Positions 48,401-57,950 of a stretch of 58,235 nucleotides of DNA are shown one piece after another. This DNA is from Didymodactylos carnosus (lineage: Eukaryota; Rotifera; Eurotatoria; Philodinida; Philodinidae). The DNA lies in contig CAJNOQ010000268.1 of the NCBI GenBank assembly GCA_905250885.1, positions 1 to 58,235 on the forward strand, given 5' to 3'. The notes under the pieces were generated by a model. It made no database searches. It was not told the origin of the DNA and saw nothing but the letters and a program-made list of their open reading frames with translations. Made by a program: the position numbers and the translations under genes. The stretch's first letter is position 1. Every line of letters starts with the position of its first letter.

Positions 48401-48598
48401 AATTATAACTTTTTACACATGAAGCCTGGAGATCTAAGAAAAGTCATGTGACTCTTTCTGTGTACTGTACTTGATATGTTTCTTGTTTATTAGAGTATAC
48501 GTGGTACAACACAAAAAACATTGGAACATGCTGAAGAAAGTGTCTTTCGTCTTGATAGTGTTATTCAACAATTGAAAACACATGGTCAAAAGCGCTGA
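42448..48598 (+). CDS. TBK1: TBK1/IKK-epsilon-like serine/threonine kinase
   Basis: IKK-related kinase of innate signalling and autophagy-receptor phosphorylation. Eight exons (42448-42823, 42882-42979, 43356-43499, 43613-43728, 43791-43885, 43944-44870, 44955-45703, 48494-48598) give 869 residues; human TBK1 has 729. The kinase domain (~9-320) has the Gly loop LGHGATSQV, VAAK Lys40, IHRDIKPDNIM (Asp162), DLG (184-186, in place of the usual DFG) and activation loop FKSLVGTEEYLHPD, where Ser202 corresponds to human Ser172. WSKTLPASCRLSPSLKRRLE and the ubiquitin-like and helical dimerisation regions follow. Extra length comes from an insert after Asn/Thr in the kinase N-lobe and Asn/Ser-rich linkers near 560-620 and 790-830. 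The last exon encodes a short helix (TLEHAEESVFRLDSVIQQLK). Intron 7 is about 2,790 nt and filled with repeats. Assignment to TBK1 versus IKBKE cannot be made; one ancestral gene is likely. Confidence 0.92.
46464..46925. repeat. Palindromic element in TBK1 intron 7
   Basis: Inverted arms (about 46464-46605 and 46780-46925) share CGACCA(T/C)(G/A)CTG, CCACTATTTG(T/A)TTTTGTT and (G/A)GTGAAATAAG-type blocks. The left half aligns with 24519-24780, and its outer 45 bp with the start of the 10289 palindrome. No coding sequence. Confidence 0.7.
46892..47604. repeat. Second inverted-repeat element in TBK1 intron 7
   Basis: CTTGAAATTCTCTAT and CCTGGACTTGAAATTATTT (46892-46975) recur inverted at about 47525-47604. 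The arms are ~80 bp with ~550 bp of unique interior. Its left end overlaps the right arm of the neighbouring palindrome, so the two are fused or one inserted at the edge of the other. Confidence 0.65.
48115..48236. mobile_element. 122-bp mini-element with CAGAGGCGGYGGAA ends
   Basis: CAGAGGCGGTGGAA (left) and TTCCGCCGCCTCTG (right) are near-perfect terminal inverted repeats. Just inside, CTATGG recurs in inverted order. Flanks AACAAAGG and AACAGGAG may be a degraded 8-bp duplication. The ends resemble those of the 16280 element. hAT-like, non-coding. Confidence 0.65.
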
Positions 48599-50061
48599 AC
48601 ATATTTATTTTTTATTGATATTATTTACATAACTCTTATTCGATATGTTTTTGTCAAACAATTTTTTTTCTGCATTTCTTTTAGTTAGTTTTTTCTTTTA
48701 GTTTTTTTTTTGAATTGGATAAAAGAATTCCATTTTTCTTCTCTCAAACGCCAAACATTTAAATATTTTGTATATATGTCGTCTAGTATCCCTGAACGTT
48801 TCTTTCTTCTACCTATCTGTCCCGGTGGTTTGTTACGTCGTTTGAAATCTTGTATTTTTTTCCTATTGGACTTTTCACAGTTCTTGTTGTTGTTAACTTT
48901 GCGTTTTTATGTTATTACTTCTCACACGGTTTTAACCGCTTTTATTATTGACTATCACTAGTACTTATAGGACATATCTATAAACATTATTTGTCTGTGT
49001 ATATATATATTCATTATTATGTTTTTTTTCTATTTCTATAGTTATATCTATTTTTTTAAAATAAAAAGACGAACGAAATTATCCTTGCTTTATTTTCTAG
49101 AGCGAGATAGCAGAATTATCGATCTTTTACTGTGAAAAAACTTGACATGACTGTTAGTTGCATAATTTGTATTGACATCGTTACATCGTATTCTTATAGG
49201 TTAATTAGTTGATTTTTTTACTGTTGTTAAGTCAGGAGATCTAAAATAGGCCTAGGTACTGCAATGTCTTTGAAGCTATTGCGTTGTTACATAAAATAAC
49301 CCTTTTTAGGAAATGTATCTTTCATATAGTCACTATCTCATCATGTCTCTCTGTGACACCATTGTTTATATTATATCATATTTTTCTGTTACTTTATCTT
49401 TTTTATTGTATCCTACATATCTCTACACAAGCTTGTATTTGAACGAAGAGTGTCCTTGTGATTTGACAATAAATCATTTGTATATACAAGTCAAGATTCG
49501 AACAAGTTAGGTGGAACCTAACAAGTGGTATGCTAACCAGAAACAGGCGATTTCCTTACTTTTCGTGCACAATATTTTTTATTGTTCTCTCCTTCTCAGC
49601 TTCGTATGGATGCGGTCAATTGTTCATGTTTACTGTCAGAGAGAAAAAAAGAAAACGATGTGTAAAATATAGAAAATATCATACTCGTTCTCATCCACAA
49701 TTACAAATAGAATCCTAACTGAAAAAAGAACTAAGAGTATAAAAATGAAAATGTTAATTACATCATATAAGATAATAATGTTTATCAAACACAACAAAAA
49801 CAATATTTTTCAGCTTTTGAAATGTATTAACGACATTTTGGTATTTCATACTACCTGTACACCTTGTTCTTATCTATCTAAGTATTCGTTTAATGACAAC
49901 AGTTAATGAGGATAAACAGAAAACATATGAAAAAAACTTTTAGCTTCTCGTTTTGACCGTATTGTTTTGTTATCGAAAATGGCTAAACGAGAAATAATGT
50001 CGATTTAATTTTTTTTTCTTTTCTGATGTTTTTTTAGATTTGATTGCGTAGAAAAAAAGAA
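48599..50061. other. TBK1-RhoGDI intergenic region
   Basis: About 1.46 kb of AT-rich sequence holds the TBK1 3' UTR (AATAAAAAG near 49061) and the RhoGDI upstream region. The frames at 48710-48961, 49313-49510 and 49530-49718 have no family features and T-rich composition. A pyrimidine tract ending in TTTTTTTAG (50029-50037) 24 bp before the RhoGDI ATG is a candidate splice acceptor. Confidence 0.5.
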
Positions 50062-50926
50062 ATGGCATCGGGTGATCAACACTCAACCGACGCTCATGAT
50101 CATGATTCAGATGATGATACTTCAACAGCAATAGGTTATAAACCACCACAGAAAGTTCATCTAGAAACATTACTTTCCAGAGATGCTGATGATTCTTCAT
50201 TAGATCGTTATAAAAAACAACTATTAGGCAATGATATGCAGAAATTATCCACTGTTATTGATGCGAATGATCCACGCCTTGTTATACCTTTACGAATTAG
50301 CCTAATATTTGAAAATCATGAACCAAATGTTGTCTTTGATTTAAACGGATCAATAGAACATATTCGACAAGCTCATTCAAAACGTAGTGTAACAATAAAA
50401 GAAGGAGAATCATATCGTATTCAACTAGAATATTACGTACAACGAGATATTGTCACCGGTTTAAGTTTTACACAAAAAATAAAGAAAGCTAAGACGATTA
50501 CAGTGGATAGAACAAAGTATATGATTGGTGAGTGTAACATCAATAGTGTAACTAGAAACGTCTAAACATATTTATTTTTTCTTCTAGGAAGTCGTGCTCC
50601 GAGTCCCGATCTTCAGACGTATCTTGGTATGTCATCACTACTAGAAAAAAGTGAATCCTACCGTCTTTTTCATCTATGAATACAATAAATAGATAGATTT
50701 TCACTTTATCCTGCTCATTCTCTTTCCATTTTTCCTTCAGGTGAAGTCGAAGTGGCACCAAGCGGAGTGGTATGTTAAAGTGTCATTCAGTTTTTACTTA
50801 CTTTTAAGCTTTTTCTGTTTACAGTTATCACGAGGATCATTTTCTGTCAAATCAAAAATAAGTGATGATGATAAGAATTTATTTGCCGAATGGGAATGGA
50901 CATTAATTATAGCGAAAGATTGGTGA
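50062..50926 (+). CDS. ARHGDIA: Rho GDP-dissociation inhibitor
   Basis: Cytosolic chaperone that extracts prenylated Rho/Rac/Cdc42 from membranes and holds them GDP-bound. Four exons (50062-50527, 50588-50626, 50741-50769, 50825-50926) give 211 residues; human RhoGDI1 has 204. The N-terminal regulatory arm contains GYKPPQKVHLETLLSRDADD and SSLDRYKKQLLG. The immunoglobulin-like prenyl-binding domain shows KEGESYRIQLEYYVQRDIVT, RTKYMIGSRAPSPDLQTYL, EVEVAPSG, LSRGSFSVKSKISDDD and the terminal WEWTLIIAKDW. The ATG at 50062 is chosen over an upstream in-frame TTG. Exons 2 and 3 are only 39 and 29 nt; both splice in frame and restore family sequence. Confidence 0.96.
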
Positions 50927-51539
50927 ATTATCGTCTTCTTCTTTCTTTTAATCATGCGCTTTTATATTGGTTGTTACGTTTGAACAATATTTTTTATGAC
51001 ATATATTTGTTTTGTTTTTTGCTGACTTTTGTCTTTTGACTATTTAGGTTTTATTATTTTTTTGATACACATGTCTAGTTTTTAATCTCATTATCTCATC
51101 AAGCGAAGTACTATACGGCATTTGTCTGAATTTTTTACATGATGTTAGTTTTATTCTTGACGAGCTTTTATCTCTCGTTTGTACTAGTTATAAGTAAACA
51201 AAGAATATGACTCTCATTTTTTTACATTTTTTTCTATACATTGAGTTTTTTTGTTCAATAGCCTAATATAAAGTAAACAAATTGTGAAACATGACAAATA
51301 ATGCTAATGTTGTTGCTCATTTGATAACTCTTTGAAATAAGATTTTGGAACATATTCACTGTTTTGGAAAAAGTTGTGTATTCTTTTTATACAAATATAT
51401 TTGGTTTTATTAGCACAAAACCAAAATAAGATTAATCGAAGAACGAAAAAAAAAATGCTTTTTTACAAAAATTACTGAGAAGAAATAACATTGCAATTAC
51501 CTCATGACGTTTGTTTGTTTTTTTTAGAAGAGACAAAAG
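50927..51539. other. RhoGDI-SRP14 intergenic region
   Basis: A 613-bp AT-rich spacer. It ends in a pyrimidine tract and AG (51526-51527) 12 bp before the SRP14 start, which could serve as a trans-splice or 5' UTR acceptor. Nothing else is seen. Confidence 0.5.
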
Positions 51540-52073
51540 ATGCTGTTAGAAAATGATCAATTCCTCTTGGAATTAACAAAACTATTTCAACAACAACGTG
51601 TAAAAAATGTTGGCTCGTTATTGCTAAACATGAAACGCTACGATGGTCGTACAAAACCAAAGCCACGCGATAAAAAGAAACAACAAAATCAACAGTCAAC
51701 CTCGACTAATGCTGCTTCATCACCTTCAACATCTGATTCACCAGCGACGGGTGCCCACATTGAATATAAATGTCTTCTTCATGCCAAATTCGGTTCGAAA
51801 AAGTTATCAACCGTTGTTTCAGCTAAAGATGTTAATCGTTTTCAATTGGCCTATTCAAACTTGTTAAAAGCAAATATGGACACATTGAAAAAGAAAGAAA
51901 AAGAAAAAAAAACAGCCGCGGCGGCGGTAGGACAAGCAACCGCATCCACCACAAATGTTCCGCCGTCAACGGTAACTTCCCCTGTACCTCCTTCTCCCTC
52001 ATCGATTGCACAATCATCTGCAGTAGTAACAACGAATTCGCCAAGAAAAAAGAAGAAAAAAGACGATAAATAA
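51540..52073 (+). CDS. SRP14: Signal recognition particle 14 kDa protein
   Basis: Alu-domain protein of the signal recognition particle; with SRP9 it binds SRP RNA and arrests elongation until the ribosome docks at the ER. It is a single exon of 177 residues. The conserved core reads MLLENDQFLLELTKLFQQ, LNMKRYDGRTKPKPRDKKK, YKCLLHAKFGSKKLSTVVSA and VNRFQLAYSNLLKANMDTLK. A Lys-rich helix follows, then a low-complexity Ala/Thr/Ser/Pro tail ending in KKKKKDDK. A linker of ~25 Gln/Ser/Thr residues sits in the loop after KPRDKKK, where the family is variable. The Ala-rich tail resembles the one in primate SRP14, presumably by convergence. AATAAA at 52192 is a likely polyadenylation signal. Confidence 0.96.
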   Translation: MLLENDQFLLELTKLFQQQRVKNVGSLLLNMKRYDGRTKPKPRDKKKQQNQQSTSTNAASSPSTSDSPATGAHIEYKCLLHAKFGSKKLSTVVSAKDVNRFQLAYSNLLKANMDTLKKKEKEKKTAAAAVGQATASTTNVPPSTVTSPVPPSPSSIAQSSAVVTTNSPRKKKKKDDK

Positions 52074-52591
52074 TGCTCTTGTTGCTCTTTCATTTCTTTT
52101 TATCTTTTTAACTTTAGTTGAATGTCTAGCCAAGATATGTGAGAATATACAGAAAAGAAAGTTTATTGTTATCGTTTTTGTTGTTGTTTTTAATAAAGAA
52201 AATAAGTAAAAGTAATTTGTATATTTCATCTTTTTATTTTTGTAGAAAATCGCATAGCTCTCACGCGATTTTGATAATTTGTTCCAAACGTGTTTTGATG
52301 TTTCACAGTTTCCATCTACGTATTTATTAGGTGTTTCTATTCATAGAAAAATTTGCGAAAAATTCTGACGATACTTTCTCTTTTCTTCTGAGCCTTGAAT
52401 CAAATTCGCTCGATGAAAGCATTTTCAAGGAAAAGATTACAACTGGATTTTTAAATTAAATTTTACACAATTTTAAAAGTTTAAAAATCTAGTTTAACGA
52501 ATTTTGAAAAATCCTTCATCCTTATACCAGAAAATCTGCTTCTGAACAACTTTTGTACTCACACTTTTCCTTGAAAATGCTTCCTTCGAGC

Positions 52592-53628
52592 CAGAGCTGG
52601 GCAAGTAAAGTAATTTCTGACTTGACTTGACATGAGAATTTTTTATGACTCATGAGTCATGACTTGACCTGACTTGTGACTCGGCATAAAAAATCAAGTC
52701 AAGTCACGCATATTTTTAAACCTCTTATGCAATCTAATTTTAAATAATAATTCATAATGTTTTGGAAATGTTGATGTTATAACGTAACGTCTCAACTGAG
52801 ATACAGTCCGTATTTTAATCAAATATCTCAATTGAGAAACCATTATTTCTGCGAAAATACCCGTTTCTCAACTGAGACACAATTTTGACACATGCCTTGA
52901 AACGTGCAGTTGTGCAAGAGTGCAGTGTGTAAAAGTCTATTATTCAATAGTTCTACAAAATCTACAAGAATCACAACGACTTTCACGCCATTTTGCATAC
53001 TTAGACGTTTTTCACAAAACTCGTGATTCAGACACAATAAGACGTGGAGAGCAATGAATAAGAACTGATTTTGTTGGAACGTTTTTTGCATGCATGCGAT
53101 TAGATAGAGATACATCATATGCGTATTTCATTTCATCCACTATTGAATAATAGACCTTTGTACACTGCACTCTTGCACAATCGCACGTTTCAAGGCACGT
53201 GTCAAAATTGTGTCTCGGTTGAGAAACGAATATTTTCGCAGAAATAATGGTTTCTCAACTGAAATACTTGATTACAATATGGATTGTATCTCAGTTGAGT
53301 CCAAACCTGTTATAATATGAATAATATGAACTATGTTAGGCTCATTAGAGCATTGTCTTTTTTATGATTATCTTTTGAAATACGAGAAAGAAACATCGTA
53401 TCTAAACAAAAAGCCGAAGCTCATAGAAAACCTGTAACCTGCCCAGCTCCGCTTTGGGCATTTTTCTGCGGAAAAAAAAATGCAAGTCATGACTTGACTC
53501 GAAAAAACCCGAAACTTGATTGGAGAAAATTTTTTATTACTCATGACTTGACTCGACTTGACTTGAGAAAAGTTTTGGTGACTCGACTTGACTTGTGACT
53601 TGGAAAACCCGTGACATGTCCAGCTCTG
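52592..53628. mobile_element. hAT-like element carrying a nested insertion
   Basis: The ends are CAGAGCTGGGCAAGT and ACATGTCCAGCTCTG. Subterminal regions are dense in GACTTGACTTG and TCATGACTTGA motifs in both orientations. The flank CTTCGAGC (52584-52591) recurs at 53630-53637, one base beyond the right end, an 8-bp hAT-type duplication with a 1-nt slip. Without the nested element (525 bp plus 8-bp duplication) it would be ~504 bp, close to the 530-bp relative in the USP22-like intron. No transposase. Confidence 0.88.
52783..53307. mobile_element. Nested palindromic element with 8-bp duplication TGTTATAA
   Basis: It is flanked on both sides by TGTTATAA (52775-52782 and 53308-53315). Inverted arms of ~165 bp (CTCAACTGAGATAC... 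through CAAGAGTGCAGTGT) enclose ~190 bp of unique sequence. The near-palindrome TCTCAACTGAGA and variants occur several times per arm. The 8-bp duplication points to a hAT-type transposase acting in trans. No coding sequence. Confidence 0.88.
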
Positions 53629-54806
53629 ACTTCGAGCGCAATTTGGTTCAAGATACTTTTAAAAATACTTTTTGCTTCAAAATTCCATGAGACAAATTTT
53701 TTTATAGACACATCTTGATGTCCTCTATCCGATTAACATCAAAATTGGCAGAATAAAAACAATTTTTATTATGATCGTGCCTATTTTCAACATTAATTCC
53801 AGTTTGATAGGAACATTGGTCAGGTTTCTTTAATCTGTTGAAAAATCATTTATCAATTACCATTTGTGAATAGTTGCAAGTAATTATTGATCAAATGTAA
53901 CCATTAGTACATTGCTCGATTTTATCTGACGGAGCCCTGCCGTTATAATCCACCGCTACTATACCGCTGCTCGCTCAAATTTTAGGGGGTTCTGGCTTCG
54001 CTCAGAATCACGAATAGTTCTAGCAGCTAATAATATTGTTCAGTATTTATTTAGGAGTGTAAAGACATGTACGATCTTGTCTAAGACGAAACGAACGGGT
54101 TCTGCAGGAATAAGAGAAACAATTAACGCTGGTTTGTGTGTTTGAAAGTACTGTATTAAGAAATGCTCTTTTCTTGCTTTTCTAAAAAAAGAATGCCACA
54201 AATTTATTTGATACTATTATATTAATCTGATAAAAATTCATTTTCCTTAATTATTAATCTGGTAATAATTTTTAAAAGTTCTGAGCAACAATCATCAATG
54301 AATCAATAAAAGTACTTATTCAACTCGATCGGAGTATAATGACGATTTCACAAGTCGAGTCAATCATAAAAAGAGTTTCTTTTTTATCTATAAGATGCTT
54401 TGATTATAAGCATTATTTTTCATTATTGCTTTTAGTTTCGTCATTCATTTAGCCTGGGAAAAAGTTGAATTTTCTTCATACTTTGACGAAAACTCTGCCT
54501 CATTTTCTAGCGTGAATCGATGTTTGAGCCATCGATTTTTGACGCTTGTCAATGTGACATTGCTTAAGATCAACAAAATAGAATAGATTCCTGTACCTCT
54601 CATGAAGGAGGGAACACGAGGGTAATTAGCGCAAGTGGAACAATGTCCAAAGAGATAACAATCTATGAGTTTAAACTTAGTTTAACAATATGTTATATTT
54701 ACAAGGAAGTATCTAGTATATAAAGCCATTTTGCAGAACTGTTATTACGGTTGAAGGAAGCGAATGAGTTCAAAAAAGTTCAAAATTGCACCAGAATGTA
54801 TGTGTA

Positions 54807-55226
54807 TAGCTAGGGTGATCAAAAAAAAGCTTACCCCCTGTGTATTTATTGACTTTCTTGTGTACAATTATAATTGAACTTTTTACCATGAGTTTATTCG
54901 AATAGAGCAAAGATTTCTGGACGAAATGAGGCGTCTCCGAATTCTCTAAGAGCTTTTCTCATGAAATAGCATTGAATTTACGGAAGGTCCCATACCACCA
55001 AAATCGGGACAATTAATGGGGAAACAAGAAAAATATGCTCTTGGAACCTTTCGTAAATTCAATGCTGTTTCATGAAAAAAGTTTTTAGAGAGGTCGGAGA
55101 CGTCTCATTTTGTCCAGAAATCTTTGCTCTATTTGAATAAACTAATGGTGAAAAGTTCAATTATATTTGTACACAAGAAAGTCAATAAATACACAGGGGG
55201 TAAGTTTTTTTTGGATCACCCTGTAT
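54807..55226. mobile_element. Mariner-like palindromic element
   Basis: Ends read AGGGTGATCAAAAAAAAGCT on the left and GGATCACCCTGTA on the right, next to TA dinucleotides. The inverted arms run almost the full length (54814-54991 and 55040-55222) with a ~50-bp centre. They include CTGTGTATTTATTGACTTTC and TTACGGAAGGTCCCA-type blocks. The AGGGTG end and TA flanks resemble Tc1/mariner MITEs. No coding sequence of its own. Confidence 0.8.
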
Positions 55227-55429
55227 ATGAGAGATCGTTGAAACAACAGAGTCGCCCAAACCTCGCATTGATTAAGACTGTCTCAGAAATAGATGACAAG
55301 GAAAAAGAACTTCTAAATTGAAGGAATCCGTAGCGTGTTTACAGCAAAAGTTCTTGAATCAGACACTAGACACATTCAGTAATAAGCCTCCAGTAGAATT
55401 TTCTGTAGTTCAGCAGAATGGCTCTCGAT

Positions 55430-56632
55430 GTATATTTATTGTCTTTGTTATGCTTTTGTTACTTACGGTTACTAATTGAATGTACCACACATACCAATAA
55501 AGATGTGTGTATTAAACTGACAAGGCAACCTTCCCAGGTGATACAAAGCTTTTATTGTTAAACTTAGTTTTTCAATGGTAACTTACGGTGCTGAGCACGA
55601 ATCTGATTTTTGTTCGGACCATTACTAACTTCCTGAATGAGTCTTTCAAAACCTGGTGTATAAAGGCCCATCATGAATATGTGAACCAAGAGACTCTGAC
55701 CATAGCACTTTGTAGAACTCATCGAGTTGCATAGGTAGACAAGTTTTCTTAGCTATTGGGCAAACATTAACAGAGCTACAAAGGTTTTCCTGCTACAAAG
55801 AAAAGCTCCAACTTCTGAGGTTTTTTTATAATACGATTTTTGTAGCTCCCTTAAAACTTGCCTAATAGCTAAAAAAAGTTTTCTACATATGCAACTCGAC
55901 GAGTTCTACAAAGTGATATGATCCGAGTCTCTCGGTTCGCAGATTCATGATGGGTCTCTAGAGAACAGATTTTGAAAGATCCATTCATGAAGTCAGTAAT
56001 AACCTGAACGAAAATCAGATTCGTGTTGAGTATCATATGTTACCGTCGGAAAACTAGGTTTAACAATAAAAGCTTTGTATCACCTGGGAAGGTTCCCTCA
56101 TGAGAAAAACAACAAGAATAATACGTACGCATAAAAAAACTCATTAATGAGCATAAGCGTGGGTCAATTATTAGATTTAATGTAGTTATGAACTAAAGTC
56201 ACATGCAAGCAGAAACATACACATACCTAAACAGAAGTATTTATATCCGATTTTTAAACAGGAAATGTGGGCAAAATAAACGTCCTGACTAAAAATACAA
56301 ACATTGTTAGTTATTCCAAATGTTCAGCGCGTTATATCCGTTTGATGGCGAGTGATAATTATCCATCACATATTGAACACCGGTGCATGTAACTATTTAA
56401 TATAAATGATATAAATTCAATTTTGCAGTTCGACGATAGAACACATGCGATAAAAAGAATTTTTCACAAAATGATACTAAACTCACGCTTATGTTCATTA
56501 ACGGTATTTTTTATGCGTCGATATTATTCTTGTTGTTTCTCAGCCTAAATACACACATTTTTATTGGTATGTTTGGTACAGTCAGTTAGTAACCGTAAGT
56601 AACAAAAGCATAACAAAGACAATAAATATAGA
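55430..56632. repeat. Outer palindromic element, interrupted in its left arm
   Basis: The right arm (about 56481-56632) is complete. Its inverted partner on the left is split into 55430-55522 and 56099-56163 by the element at 55523-56098. Shared blocks: TATATTTATTGTCTTTGTTA, CATACCAATAAA and AACAACAAGAATAATA. The unique centre is about 56164-56480. Confidence 0.8.
55523..56098. repeat. Inner palindromic element inserted in the outer arm
   Basis: Ends are AGGCAACCTTCCCAGGTGAT and its near-complement ATCACCTGGGAAGGTTCCCT. Arms of about 275 bp are inverted along almost the entire element. Comparing with the intact right arm of the outer element suggests a short (3-bp TGA) duplication at the insertion point. 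Non-coding. Confidence 0.82.
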
Positions 56633-57404
56633 GGAAAGTGTGTTTTGATCACCAAACCAATTGAAGAAAATATGTACAAGAAGAATATATATACCAATTT
56701 AATACCAAATTAATTAGTGAACAGATAATAAAAAGAATATTCAAAAGCAAGAATGGAAAGTGTGTGATATTCTTATTTCGTCGACAGTAATTTCTTGCTC
56801 GATTCGTCGACACTTTTTTTATCCGTTGTAAAACATGGAATTCTAGTTGCAATTATAAAAATGTATACTACAATTTTAAATTTGAAAACAGTTGATAAAA
56901 TTTAATAAAAAGATCAACTGAGCGACGGATTTCTTTATCAAAACTAATAGTGTACAAAAAACAGCTGTAATTAATAATAAAAAATGTATAAATATACCAA
57001 AATGATCGTGCATATAATATAGCCTTGAAAAAAATTTGTACAAAGCAAAATAGTTTACGCCATGTAAGAAATTATATGTTAATCGTAATCATCGTTTACA
57101 TTATTTAGAAGATAGATATAAACAAAATAGTATAAATTTAAATGACTTTTTGTGTAAGGTATCAAAAACAATAGGTGTTAAAAAGTTTTAATCTTTTTAC
57201 AAATGTTTTTCAAGACTATATTGTATGCATGATCATTTTGAAATAAAAACTTTATAATTACAACTAGAATTCCATGATTTACAACGGATAAAAAAAGTGT
57301 CGACGAAACAAGAATCAAGCTTAACTGATTAAAAACAAGAATGGATCGGAAAGTATTACACACAGCTAGATCGTCCGATGAAGCGAAAGAATACACAAAA
57401 TTAC

Positions 57405-57530
57405 TTCAAGTTTCGTTCAAGTTCAAGTTTATTTTACATAAGCAAGGACATCACAAAGAAAGTAAACGTTTAGTAACTTATAGCATATGATAAACAGAAG
57501 TCTTAGCGATACCTGTATAACTAAAAACAT
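57405..57530 (-). repeat. Second copy of the TTGAAC-tailed LINE 3' end
   Basis: On the minus strand it reads TTATACAGGTATCGCTAAGA... through GTTACTAAACGTTTACTTTC to a tail of TTGAAC units (57409-57426). It aligns over its full length with 26040-26153. Only the last ~125 bp of the element are present. Confidence 0.8.
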
Positions 57531-57535
57531 AAATG

Positions 57536-57950
57536 TTTGCCAATATTGTCGATCAGATTGAAAAAACCATACAAAATATTCGTTCAAATGCAGTGATATT
57601 CAAAAATTCTCGAAGACTAAAATAGCGGTAATAAACAAAAGTTAACGTTTACAATTGCATGGAAATATATTAAAATATAAATAGAAATTGTTTATATGAG
57701 TTAGTTTGAAATTGATCTCTTGAAGTTTCATTTTCATACTCAAAAATTTTTTAAGTATATAATGGGTGGGTGACTGTGAGTAGTTATACAGCAAGCCAAG
57801 AGGGTTTGGAAGTATGCAAAACAACAAGAAAGAAGGCTGCGTTTTGGTGCGACATATGCATAGTATGACAAAACGGATGCTTTCTATACTCACTGCATTT
57901 GAACGAATATTTTTTATGGTATTTTTAATCAGATCAACATTATTGACAAA
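57536..57950. repeat. Inverted duplication of a ~70-bp segment
   Basis: 57536-57606 recurs inverted at about 57880-57950. Translated in the same sense, the copies read NIVDQIEKTIQNIRSNAV and NNVDLIKNTIKNIRSNAV. Several differences change residues, so there is no sign of purifying selection between copies. The spacer is about 270 bp. Confidence 0.6.

Noticed and set aside
52783..53307. CRISPR-like array from repeated TCTCAACTGAG motifs
   Set aside because: The motifs are unevenly spaced, in both orientations, inside inverted arms of a transposon; the organism is a eukaryote.
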